Positions 46,454 to 54,949 of a stretch of 64,000 nt of DNA are shown piece by piece (the stretch's first letter is position 1; each line of letters opens with the position of its first letter). Below the pieces are notes generated by a model. That model did no database searches. It was not told the DNA's origin and saw only the letters and a list, made by a program, of their open reading frames with translations. Both the position numbers and the translations under genes were made by a program. This DNA comes from Alkalihalobacillus bogoriensis ATCC BAA-922 (lineage in GTDB: Bacteria > Bacillota > Bacilli > Bacillales > Bacillaceae_F), in the NCBI RefSeq assembly GCF_000621445.1, contig NZ_JHYI01000010.1, positions 268,359 to 332,358 on the forward strand. The letters are read 5' to 3'.

Positions 46454-47149
46454 TTGCAGCTTAAAGAGGCAGGTTATCAAGAAAATAAAAATACGATAGA
46501 AAATATTCATCTTTCTATTAACAAAGGTGAATTAGTCGGATTGATTGGACCGAATGGAGCGGGAAAAAGTACAATAATCAAATCCATTCTTGGCTTGATA
46601 AACTATGTGGATGGCGAGGTCACCATTCATGAAAATAAACGATATGCTTATATTCCTGAACACCCTACTTATTATGAAGAACTAACGTTATGGGAGCATA
46701 TTCAACTAGCAAAAACCGTGAATCAAATCGAATCCGACGATTATTTTTCACGAGCGGAAGAACTCCTCGAGTTGTTTCGATTAACAAAGGCAAGACACCA
46801 GCTTCCCTCTTCTTTCTCAAAAGGAATGCAGCAAAAGCTGATGATTATAATCGCTATATTGATTCAACCGATGCTATATATTGTGGATGAACCGTTTATT
46901 GGGCTTGATCCAAAAGCGATAAAAGATTTTCTGAAAATATTAGAGGAAGAAAGAAAACGTGGAGCAGCTATTTTAATGTGTACACATGTACTCGATACTG
47001 CGGAAAAAACCTGTGATCGGTTTTACCTGATTAATAACGGACAAATCATCGCTCAAGGAACGCTCCAACAACTTCAGGATGTAAGTGTTGCTGAAGGCTC
47101 TCTTATAGATTGTTTTTATACATTAATGGAGGAATCTGATGATGAGTAG
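46454..47149 (+). CDS. ecsA: ABC transporter ATPase EcsA
   Basis: 231 residues as written from TTG. Walker A is GLIGPNGAGKST (residues 30-41), signature FSKGMQQK, Walker B MLYIVDEPFIGLDP, H-loop MCTHVLD. It matches EcsA of Bacillus, which with EcsB affects regulated intramembrane proteolysis, secretion and competence. No ribosome site precedes the TTG. Five codons upstream an in-frame ATC (46439) follows GAGAGTGAT. Starting there, the protein would align from residue 1 with B. subtilis EcsA. So the start is either non-canonical or has been mutated. Coupled to ecsB. Confidence 0.88.
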   Translation: MQLKEAGYQENKNTIENIHLSINKGELVGLIGPNGAGKSTIIKSILGLINYVDGEVTIHENKRYAYIPEHPTYYEELTLWEHIQLAKTVNQIESDDYFSRAEELLELFRLTKARHQLPSSFSKGMQQKLMIIIAILIQPMLYIVDEPFIGLDPKAIKDFLKILEEERKRGAAILMCTHVLDTAEKTCDRFYLINNGQIIAQGTLQQLQDVSVAEGSLIDCFYTLMEESDDE

Positions 47150-48358
47150 TCCATTTTCATTATTTTGGTTCCGCTTAAAAAAAGAATGGCACTATCAATA
47201 TGACGTATTTCGCTCAGCTGTTGACTGGATTATTTGGCTTTATATCATTGTGCCTATTATTGCTCTTGTATTCTACCAATATTATTTATTATGGCAAGGA
47301 ACAGCGAGTTGGGTCGAATCGGTACCTCTCCCTTTTCTATTTTTATTTTTATTTATCCTTTGTTGGACAGGCTGTATTCGACTGTTTTTAACTGAAGGCG
47401 ATTTACTTTTTTTGCGCCAAAACAAAAAATGGCATGGTGCACTTATGCGATTCGGGATCCTGTACTCAATTGTTTTAAACATATTTTTTACGATGATGAT
47501 TTCCGCCATTGTCATCCCAATTTTATATTTGTATGCCCATTATTCTTTTTATCAAATTGGACTGTTACTTTCATTTATATATTTTTATCGACTTTTCATT
47601 CAATTTGTTAAACAAATCGTATTTGTTTCTTTTTCTGGTTTGCAGCTCATGGCGATAAAAGTAGTTTTGTTTATCGCCTCATTAACGGTTTATGCCATTT
47701 TTTTTCATGAAATAATTCTTGTACAATTGCTAATTCTTTGTATCATCGTATTTACTTTGCCTTTACTGTATCGGATTAGAATGAAAAGGACATGGTGTTT
47801 TTTTGAAGATTGTGTACGTGAAATTCAACAAAAATTAAAGTTAATACGATGTTTATTCAAGCGCGTGGTTATCACACAACAAAACCTTTGTTTAAACGAG
47901 AAAGGCCGTTATTGTTTTACAACTCTGCTTCTATTTTCAAAAGAAAAAATAATCAAAATTTACTTCGTGAGTTATTACTTAAATTTATTTTACGTGGAAA
48001 AAACCGATTTGCCCATTTATACCAAATTACAATTATTTGTATTCTTGCCATCGTTTTTGTCCCATTTTGGGTAAAGTGGATAGTGTTACTTTTCGGAATC
48101 TATTGTGTTATTCATTTAACACGATCTTATTGGAAAGAGGTCACATCCCATTCTTTTTATCGATTGTACCGGACTGAAAACAAAGATGAAATCGACAAAG
48201 CGGTGAAGGACGTTATTTTTTATATGACGGTACCAAGTATTTTTCTGTTCGGTTTTGCAGCGGGTCTTACTGGGTTTTCACTCTTATATGGTTTTTTAAT
48301 TGCCATACTATCAATATGTATAAGCTACTTTATTATTCGAGATATATGGGTCAATTAA
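47139..48358 (+). pseudogene. ecsB: ABC transporter permease EcsB, frameshifted
   Basis: Polytopic permease partner of EcsA. The first frame gives a normal start (MMSSPFSLFWFRLKKEWHYQ) and six membrane segments to KLKLIRCLFKRVV, then runs as nonsense to 48074. From about 47849 the next frame continues the protein as MFIQARGYHTTKPLFKRERP ... KNRFAHLYQITIICILAIVF and ends ISYFIIRDIWVN at 48358. Restoring one base between CGA and ATG (about 47848) gives about 406 residues, the family length. A single-base deletion, or a sequence error, explains it. The start overlaps ecsA. Family A copy A6 begins at its stop codon. Confidence 0.85.
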
Positions 48359-48532
48359 GAAAAACGCGGAGCGTCTTTTCGTTTCAAGCGAAGTGTGGAG
48401 CCCTGCCCGCTTTTGACAGTGAACCACAAGTGCTCTTCTTGGGGTGAAACGCGCAGGTGCGCAGCCTTCGCTCTTCTTGAATAAGCTTTCAAAGATTCGC
48501 TGCTAGACCAAATTTTATGCTTTCTTATCTTT
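48354..48532 (+). repeat. Dispersed repeat family A, full-length copy A6
   Basis: AATTAAGAAAAACGCGGAGC with GTCTTTTCGTTTCAAGCGAA, CCTGCCCGCTTTTGACAGTG, AAACGCGCAGGTGCGCAGCC, and the right end GCTTTCAAAGATTCGCTGCT plus AGACCAAATTTTATGC. It supplies the TAA stop of ecsB. An open frame on its minus strand is only a by-product of the repeat. Confidence 0.88.
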
Positions 48533-48539
48533 TTAAAAG

Positions 48540-48563
48540 AGAGCAGGGACATGTCCCCGCTCT
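48540..48563 (-). terminator. Hairpin terminator after the BCCT gene
   Basis: AGAGC-A-GGGAC/GTCCC-C-GCTCT stem with a single internal mismatch; minus-strand tail CTTTTAAAA. Confidence 0.6.
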
Positions 48564-48569
48564 TCTTCT

Positions 48570-50087
48570 TTATCCTCGTGTTCTTTTTATTTTTCCAATT
48601 CCAAGTTCATTCGATTCTTTATGGATCGCTTTAATAAAACTGATTGTCATCATTGCCATAATTACAGAAAATGGTAACGCTGCCGCAATCATCGTATTTT
48701 GTAATGCTTGAAGGCCTCCCGTATATAATAAAACGAGCGAAATCGCAGATAGTAAAATCCCCCACGTCATTTTCACTCCGTTTTTTGGATGGTGTGAGCC
48801 GTTTGTTGTCATCATTCCGAGTACATACGTGCCTGAGTCAGCAGAGGTAATAAAAAAGGTACCGACTAAAATAATCGCAACTATTGAGGCAAAAAATCCA
48901 AGTGGATAATTGGCAAACACCGCAAATAACGACTCTTCCGTTGCAAAACTCGATATTTGGGCAATGCCATTGTATTCTAACATAATCGCCGATCCTCCAA
49001 AGGTTGAAAACCATAGGAAGCTAATGATTGATGGAATTAATAAGACACCAAATACAAATTCACGAATTGAACGTCCTCGGGATACACGGGCAATAAAAAT
49101 ACCGACAAACGGTGCCCAAGCAATCCACCAAGCCCAATAAAAAATGGTCCAACCTTCAATCCACGCTCGACGGACCTCATTAAGAGGAGCGATTCTAAAA
49201 CTCATAGCCGGTAGATTTTGCAAATATTGTCCTAATGTATCTGTGAACAAATTTAAAATGAAAACGGTCGGTCCAAATATAAACATTAATAAAAACAATA
49301 ATCCCGCCAAGCCCATGTTAACATTACTTAATATTTTTATTCCTTTACTTAAGCCAGACCAAGCGGAAAGTAAGAAGAGCACAGTAACGCCTGCAATAAT
49401 TATAAATTGAACAATAATATCTGTCGGAATCCCAAATAAAAATGCTAACCCACCATTAATTTGAATCGCGCCAAACCCTAGTGTAGTTGCAATACCAATG
49501 ACCGTCGCTAATACCGCAAAGATATCAATGACTTTTCCAGTCACTCCTTCGACTGCTTTAGTACCAATTAACGGTTTCAAAGTAGCACTAATTAACCCTT
49601 TTTCATCATGTCTGAATGTAAAATAACCTAATACTAGCGCAACAATTCCATAAATCGCCCAAGCATGAATGCCCCAATGGAAAAATGTATAACGCATCGC
49701 ATCACGAATACCTTGAGCCGTTCCAGCTTCTTCTGTAGGTGAACTAACGATAAAATGACTAATCGGTTCCGCGGTTCCCCAGAAGACTAAGCCAATTCCC
49801 ATACCTGCACTAAATAGCATCGCTAGCCATGTTGGTCTTGTGAATTCAGGTTCTTCCTCCTGCTTTCCTAGCTTTATTTTCCCAACTGGACTAATTAACA
49901 AATATAAACAAACGATAACAATAAGTGTAACTAAAATTAAATAATACCAGCCAAATGCTGAGGAAATAAATCCTTGTATGTTTGCCGTAGCTTGTTCTAA
50001 TAGGTCAGGAATCGCAATTCCAACTATGACAAGGAGTAGCAAAATAGCTACCGACACATAAAAAACCGTTGTTCCACCTTTTTTCAT
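48570..50087 (-). CDS. BCCT family betaine/choline transporter
   Basis: 505-residue sodium- or proton-coupled transporter for trimethylammonium osmolytes, twelve membrane segments. Signatures: LFSAGMGIGLVFWGTAEPIS near residue 90-109 (glycine-rich TM3), the aromatic box WTIFYWAWWIAWAPFVGIFI near 315-334, and FITSADSGTYVLGMMTT near 405. It resembles OpuD of Bacillus. It is probably osmotically induced. ATG preceded by AAGGAGG-like sequence. Single gene. Confidence 0.93.
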   Translation of the reverse strand: MKKGGTTVFYVSVAILLLLVIVGIAIPDLLEQATANIQGFISSAFGWYYLILVTLIVIVCLYLLISPVGKIKLGKQEEEPEFTRPTWLAMLFSAGMGIGLVFWGTAEPISHFIVSSPTEEAGTAQGIRDAMRYTFFHWGIHAWAIYGIVALVLGYFTFRHDEKGLISATLKPLIGTKAVEGVTGKVIDIFAVLATVIGIATTLGFGAIQINGGLAFLFGIPTDIIVQFIIIAGVTVLFLLSAWSGLSKGIKILSNVNMGLAGLLFLLMFIFGPTVFILNLFTDTLGQYLQNLPAMSFRIAPLNEVRRAWIEGWTIFYWAWWIAWAPFVGIFIARVSRGRSIREFVFGVLLIPSIISFLWFSTFGGSAIMLEYNGIAQISSFATEESLFAVFANYPLGFFASIVAIILVGTFFITSADSGTYVLGMMTTNGSHHPKNGVKMTWGILLSAISLVLLYTGGLQALQNTMIAAALPFSVIMAMMTISFIKAIHKESNELGIGKIKRTRG

Positions 50088-50229
50088 CGTTTTATCCTCC
50101 TTATTCCACCAATCCTGTTCGTAGTGTAACCTCTCTTTTTTTTGTCATACATGCGAAATCACAATGAAATCCCACAACGACAATGATTTTTGTTATGATA
50201 ATACAAAAGACTAGAAAGGAAACTCAACA

Positions 50230-50925
50230 ATGGAAAGTCAGCTTCATGAACATTTAAAAAGGCAAGCCCTTTATTGGCTAAAAGATAAGATGACAGATTT
50301 ATGTGCAAACGAAGTAAAACTATTCATTCGAAGAAAGCGGCTGAAAGCGGATGCGCTAGGCATTAATTTAGAACGGAAAGAAGCACGAATTATTGAAGTG
50401 AAAGTAACAAAAGAAGACTTTAAACGAGACGAAGTTCTCCATGCCAATTACGGCTATCATGCTCTTGCAAACTATGCTTATATTATGACACCTGTTGGAT
50501 TACTCCAAAAAGAAGAAATCCCTATTGGGTACGGATTATTAGAAATCGACGAATATGATGTGATTAAAGTCATTAAACGACCTGTACGAAATCCTAAACC
50601 ACAATTAAAGCTCGATACCCTTGTAAAACGAACAGGACGGGCTGCCACAAACGCGGTATTGTTTCAAGAATTATCAAAAGAAACAAAAGATATAACGAAA
50701 GGTGCATTTTCTAAAAAACCGAAAGTTCATCTTATTAGTGCGACATGTCCGTCATGCAAAAAAAGAAAGCAATACTTAATAAAAAAAGAGCAAGAAACCG
50801 TCACATGCATTGCAAGAGGATGTAAACATGACATCCCGTTAAGCAAAGCTCGTGTTCATCATATAACGGCATATAATGAAGATTTTTTTTCTCAAATGCA
50901 AGCATTAATGAATGATTCTATATAA
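50230..50925 (+). CDS. MmcB-like nuclease-fold protein with zinc ribbon
   Basis: 231 residues. The N-terminal domain (to about 115) has RLKADALGINLERKEARIIE and EVKVTKEDFKRDEVLHANYG, the PD-(D/E)xK-type core of the MmcB DNA-repair family. The C-terminal part carries CPSCKKRK and CIARGCKHD, a four-Cys zinc ribbon. Role in DNA repair is by family analogy only. AGAAAGGAAA lies upstream of the ATG. The gene lies 60 bases before the ComEC-like lipoprotein on the same strand. Confidence 0.75.
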   Translation: MESQLHEHLKRQALYWLKDKMTDLCANEVKLFIRRKRLKADALGINLERKEARIIEVKVTKEDFKRDEVLHANYGYHALANYAYIMTPVGLLQKEEIPIGYGLLEIDEYDVIKVIKRPVRNPKPQLKLDTLVKRTGRAATNAVLFQELSKETKDITKGAFSKKPKVHLISATCPSCKKRKQYLIKKEQETVTCIARGCKHDIPLSKARVHHITAYNEDFFSQMQALMNDSI

Positions 50926-50984
50926 TAATCAATCATTCTTAATGAAAGAATTAAACTAGTAGTGGTAGACTAATCTGAAAGGCA

Positions 50985-52130
50985 ATGAATGACAACATGA
51001 TAAAAAATACATTATTTCTTTTTCTTGCTTTCCTCTTAAGCGCATGTACTTTTCAAGAAGAAGTAAGTCTTACACCTGAGCAACAACAACTAAGCCCTCA
51101 AGGTGAAAGTACCGAGACGATTGATAAACCTGAATTAATCGTCCATTTCATCGATGTTGGTCAAGCAGATGCAACATTATTTGAGTACTCCTCTGACGGC
51201 ATCGATTATCGAATTTTAATTGATGCTGGAAATTGGAATCGAACAGATGTACTAGACTATCTAGAATATAACAACATTACCCATCTTGATATTTTAATTG
51301 GCACTCATCCACATGCTGACCATATTGGACAATTCGACCAAATCTTAATGACAATCGATGTAGGAGAAGTTTGGATGTCCGGCGAAATGGTAGCTTCTGA
51401 TACGTTTTCTCGGATTCTCGATGCGATCGAATCTTCTGGGGTTAATTATCACGAACCTAGAGCTGGGGATACTTATGACATTGGCCCACTCGTTCTTGAA
51501 ATCGTAAACCCTAAAAAACTAACTGGAGATGTACATAAAAGCTCAATTTCACTACGGGCCGTATTTGGAGATGTGGCATTCATGTTTACCGGAGATGCCG
51601 AACATGAAACAGAAAACGAAATCATAAACAAAAATCTAGAAGTAGAATCAACGTTTCTTCAATTAGGTCACCATGGATCAAATACATCAACAAGTTCCGA
51701 ATTCCTCAAAGCAATAAATCCTAAAGTAGCGATTTATTCAGCAGGTAGTGGAAATTCTTATGGTCACCCTCATCAAGAGGTGATAGACCGCGTTCTATCC
51801 AATGAGATCGCACTTTACGGAACAGATATTCATGGGACAATTATCGTTCGAACTAATGGAAGAAACTATGACATTAGTTTAGAAAAAACAAATCTGAACG
51901 AAAATAAACAATCTAATAGAACAGACAACACAATTGCTTGTATTAACTTAAATCAAGCGTCACTTACAGAGATTGAACAAATCATCCATATCGGAGAAAA
52001 TCGAGCCGCTGATGTGATAGCATTAAGGCCAATTAAATCGCTTGATGAATTAACAACAATTAATGGAATAGGACCTGCTAGGTTAGCTGATATCATCGAA
52101 GAAAATAAAGCATGTATCGGAGGCGAATAA
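50985..52130 (+). CDS. Exported ComEC-like MBL-fold lipoprotein with HhH domain
   Basis: 381 residues. A lipoprotein signal ends in LLSAC (modified Cys21). The metallo-beta-lactamase domain (about 48-300) resembles the soluble domain of ComEC: VHFIDVGQADATLFE, metal motif GTHPHADHIGQ, FTGDAEHETENE, LQLGHHGSNTSTS. The C-terminal 60 residues are a ComEA-like helix-hairpin-helix DNA-binding domain (INLNQASLTEIEQIIHIGEN, LDELTTINGIGPARLADIIE). Together they suggest a surface-bound nuclease or DNA handler. The ribosome site GAAAGG is only two bases from ATG 50985 and 14 from the in-frame ATG 50997, so the exact start is uncertain. It is followed directly by the DUF3006 gene. Confidence 0.85.
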   Translation: MNDNMIKNTLFLFLAFLLSACTFQEEVSLTPEQQQLSPQGESTETIDKPELIVHFIDVGQADATLFEYSSDGIDYRILIDAGNWNRTDVLDYLEYNNITHLDILIGTHPHADHIGQFDQILMTIDVGEVWMSGEMVASDTFSRILDAIESSGVNYHEPRAGDTYDIGPLVLEIVNPKKLTGDVHKSSISLRAVFGDVAFMFTGDAEHETENEIINKNLEVESTFLQLGHHGSNTSTSSEFLKAINPKVAIYSAGSGNSYGHPHQEVIDRVLSNEIALYGTDIHGTIIVRTNGRNYDISLEKTNLNENKQSNRTDNTIACINLNQASLTEIEQIIHIGENRAADVIALRPIKSLDELTTINGIGPARLADIIEENKACIGGE

Positions 52131-52406
52131 ATGCGTATACTCGGGTGTATTGACCGAATCGTCGATCAACAAAATGCTGTCATTGTTATTGAACAACTGA
52201 AAAAAGAAATAACCGTACCTATCCTATCATTGCCACAAGGAAGTAAGGAAGGCAGCTGGCTAACATTTGAACTCACTAACCAAAAAGCTGGAAACTTTAA
52301 ACTCCAAAGCGAGATAACCTTTGAAAAAAATAAAGTTATTGAAGAAAAGTTAGATCAACTAAGAGCTAAACGAACAACTAGTAAATTTCAAAGGAACACT
52401 AACTGA
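52131..52406 (+). CDS. DUF3006 domain protein
   Basis: 91-residue cytoplasmic protein that begins at the base after the previous stop codon, so translation is coupled. The DUF3006 pattern is visible: CIDRIVDQQNAVIVIE, ITVPILSLPQGSKEGSWLTF, followed by a Lys-rich tail (KLDQLRAKRTTSKF). DUF3006 genes are often found next to ComEC-like MBL genes; whether it binds that product or its mRNA is not known. Confidence 0.8.
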   Translation: MRILGCIDRIVDQQNAVIVIEQLKKEITVPILSLPQGSKEGSWLTFELTNQKAGNFKLQSEITFEKNKVIEEKLDQLRAKRTTSKFQRNTN

Positions 52407-52422
52407 GCACATTTTGTAAAAT

Positions 52423-52456
52423 CAAAAAAGAACCGTCCCTTTAATGGGATGGTTCT
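52423..52456 (-). terminator. Terminator of the sensory cluster
   Basis: AGAACC-GTCCC/GGGA-TGGTTCT stem (52429-52439, 52446-52456) overlapping the kinase gene end; minus-strand TTTTTTGAT. Confidence 0.8.
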
Positions 52457-54018
52457 AATTCCACCTCAGCTTCTTTTTGTTCAAAACGAATAATAAAGGC
52501 CGTTCCTTTACTACTCGTTTTAATATCGATACACGCAGAATGTCTTGAGGCAATACTGTAACAAATCGCCAATCCTAATCCTGTACCATCTTCTTTCGTC
52601 GTGAAAAATGGTGTTCCGATATTTTCTAAATCCTCTTTTTTAATGCCAGGCCCTTGGTCTTTAATGGCAAGTATAACACTTTGTCCTTCTTTATACGTTT
52701 GAATCGTCAACACGCCACCTTCAGTCATCGCTTCAAGCCCATTTAAACCAATATTTAAGATGAGTTGTCTAATTTCTTTTTCGTCTAAAAATAAAGGTGG
52801 ACACTCTTCTAATTTGAGTTCAATCGAATTGTTTCCCATTAATGCTTCCGCTCTAAGCAAAGGATGTAACTTCATAACAACATCATTTAATGATTGGATT
52901 TTCTTATCGGCCGCTTTGTCTTTCGCAAATGTTAAAAATTCAGTAATGATGCCGTTAGCCCGATTTAATTCATCAATCATCAAATCTATATATTCTTGTG
53001 GCTGCCTCATTTCTTCTTGGATTTTCATTAGTTGTAAAAATCCAAGAACAGTCGTCATCGGATTTCTTATCTCATGTGCAATACCAGCAGCCATTTCTCC
53101 AACAAGATTTAACCTATCTAAACGAGAGATTTCTTTTTCCATTTGCGTTCTTTCTGTAATATCCGTAATCGTACTAATGATACATGGTTCATCATTAATC
53201 ATCGCTTGTTCAGTGGACAATAGCCCTTCACGAACCTCGCCCGATTTAGTTTCAAATGAAACACGTTCATTAAAAAGAGAATCTTGTATGTCGAATGGAA
53301 TCGTACCATCTAGTTTTCCATCCGACGATTTAATGTTTAAAAAATTATCTGAGCGGTGGATAATATCATCCAACTCATATCCTGTAAACTCTGACCACGT
53401 CCGATTTACATCGATATAATGGTGTGTTGCCAAAGATCGAATAGCCATTAAGTTTGGACTAAATTGAAACACTTTTTGGAACCGTTCTTGTGAAACTTGT
53501 AATTCTTTATTAGAACGAACAAGCTCTTTCGTTTTCTCATGAATAATCATTTCTAGATTGTTAGACTTTGTTGTTAAATCAATCGTTTGTTGCTTTAATA
53601 AATTTCGTTGGATTTCAATTTCCTTTTGTTTCAAATAAATTTGGACGAAGGCCTCTACCTTACTTTTCAAGATGTTTGGGTTAAATGGTTTAAATATGTA
53701 GTCAATAGCTCCTTTAGAATATCCTTTATTGACATGTTCATTTGCCTTACTTAACGCTGTAATAAACAATATCGGAATATGTCGTGAGCTTTTTCGTTGC
53801 TTAATGATTTGTGCCGTTTCAAACCCATTTAACCCAGGCATTTGAACATCCATCAAAATTACAGCTATATCATATTGAAGCACAAATCGTAACGCTTCTT
53901 CACCTGATTGCGCGCGAATTAAGTGATAGTTTTCTGATACAAGTACAGCCTCTAATGCCATTAAATTTTCAGGTCGGTCATCTACCATTAAAATGTTCAC
54001 TTTATTATTATCACTCAT
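52441..54018 (-). CDS. Response regulator-PAS-histidine kinase hybrid
   Basis: 525-residue cytoplasmic protein. Domains in order: REC (about 8-125; NILMVDDRPENLMALEAVL, phosphoacceptor Asp in VILMDVQMPGLNG, KPFN), coiled coil (130-175), PAS (180-300), HisKA (about 305-365; His in GIAHEIRNPMTTVLGFL) and HATPase (LGLAICYSIASRHSA). The receiver precedes the kinase, so it probably receives phosphate from another kinase and passes a signal on. It is the last gene of a three-gene cluster, 79 bases after cheR. Confidence 0.92.
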   Translation of the reverse strand: MSDNNKVNILMVDDRPENLMALEAVLVSENYHLIRAQSGEEALRFVLQYDIAVILMDVQMPGLNGFETAQIIKQRKSSRHIPILFITALSKANEHVNKGYSKGAIDYIFKPFNPNILKSKVEAFVQIYLKQKEIEIQRNLLKQQTIDLTTKSNNLEMIIHEKTKELVRSNKELQVSQERFQKVFQFSPNLMAIRSLATHHYIDVNRTWSEFTGYELDDIIHRSDNFLNIKSSDGKLDGTIPFDIQDSLFNERVSFETKSGEVREGLLSTEQAMINDEPCIISTITDITERTQMEKEISRLDRLNLVGEMAAGIAHEIRNPMTTVLGFLQLMKIQEEMRQPQEYIDLMIDELNRANGIITEFLTFAKDKAADKKIQSLNDVVMKLHPLLRAEALMGNNSIELKLEECPPLFLDEKEIRQLILNIGLNGLEAMTEGGVLTIQTYKEGQSVILAIKDQGPGIKKEDLENIGTPFFTTKEDGTGLGLAICYSIASRHSACIDIKTSSKGTAFIIRFEQKEAEVELEPSH

Positions 54019-54097
54019 GCTTTATCCCTCTGTTTCTTTTCTATCTTTTTCCATACCCAGAGCGAATCTGTTGGTGCCATGTTTACAATACCCCCCT

Positions 54098-54949
54098 TTA
54101 GTCAAATGTTGAAACTTTTTGGTAAATCTTTTCAGTGGAATCAATTTCACGATATAGATTTGCCTTGTCATTCCCAGTCATCGCTTCTTTGCTTCCTAGA
54201 CCTAAAAAACCCCCTTCACTTAAGCTACGGAAAATAAGATCATACACTCGGTCAGTTAAGTGCTTATTGAAATAAATCATAACATTTCTACATATCACCA
54301 CATGGAACTCATTAAAAGAATAGTCAGTTGCCAAATTATGATGAGCAAACACCATATTTTTTCTTAAAGTGGGGTGAAGTTTCACATAATCTTGATAAAC
54401 TGTATAATACTCAGAGAACTCTTGTGTACCACCAGCTTGGTGATAGTTTTTTGTATATAATTGCATTTGGTGTAGCGGAATTTTACCTTCTGCCGCTCGT
54501 TCTAATATATCTTCATTCATATCTGTAGCGTAAATTTTCACTTTGTCATATAAACCCTCTTCCTTTAATAAGATTGCCATAGAATACGCTTCTTCCCCAG
54601 AAGAACATCCCGCATGCCAAATTCGAATAAAAGGTAATTTCCGCAAATGTGGAACAACGTTTTCACGAAATGATTTAAAGAACGTTGGATCCCGAAACAT
54701 TTCTGTAACATTTATTGATAGATCATTTAATAATCGGTCTAAATATTCATGGTGATGAAGAACTTTTGCTTGTAATTCAGAAATGGAATTTAACCCTTCT
54801 GCTTGTTTTCTGTTAACGATGCGTCTTCGAATTGACGAAAACGCATAGTCGCGAAAATCAAAACCATAGTGACGGTAAATCCCTTCAAGTAGCAATTCTA
54901 TTTCGATTTTTTCCAGCTCACTAATCGTCGAATGTTCTTCTACTAACAA
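54098..54949 (-). CDS. CheR-type protein glutamate methyltransferase
   Basis: 283 residues. N-terminal helical domain (IYRHYGFDFRDYAFSSIRRR) and a SAM-binding domain with IRIWHAGCSSGEEAYSMAIL near residue 110-129 and VICRNVMIYFNKHLTDRVYD near 220-239. CheR methylates chemoreceptor-type glutamates using SAM. The TTG start at 54949 overlaps the end of the hybrid kinase by seven bases (GAGGGTGAGAG upstream). No CheB partner lies in the cluster. Its place between two kinases suggests a non-chemotactic sensory role. Confidence 0.9.
   Translation of the reverse strand: MLVEEHSTISELEKIEIELLLEGIYRHYGFDFRDYAFSSIRRRIVNRKQAEGLNSISELQAKVLHHHEYLDRLLNDLSINVTEMFRDPTFFKSFRENVVPHLRKLPFIRIWHAGCSSGEEAYSMAILLKEEGLYDKVKIYATDMNEDILERAAEGKIPLHQMQLYTKNYHQAGGTQEFSEYYTVYQDYVKLHPTLRKNMVFAHHNLATDYSFNEFHVVICRNVMIYFNKHLTDRVYDLIFRSLSEGGFLGLGSKEAMTGNDKANLYREIDSTEKIYQKVSTFD

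Noticed and set aside
48355..48552. 65-residue open frame on the minus strand
   Set aside because: It lies inside family A repeat copy A6; the frame follows the repeat sequence and no ribosome site or homology is seen.
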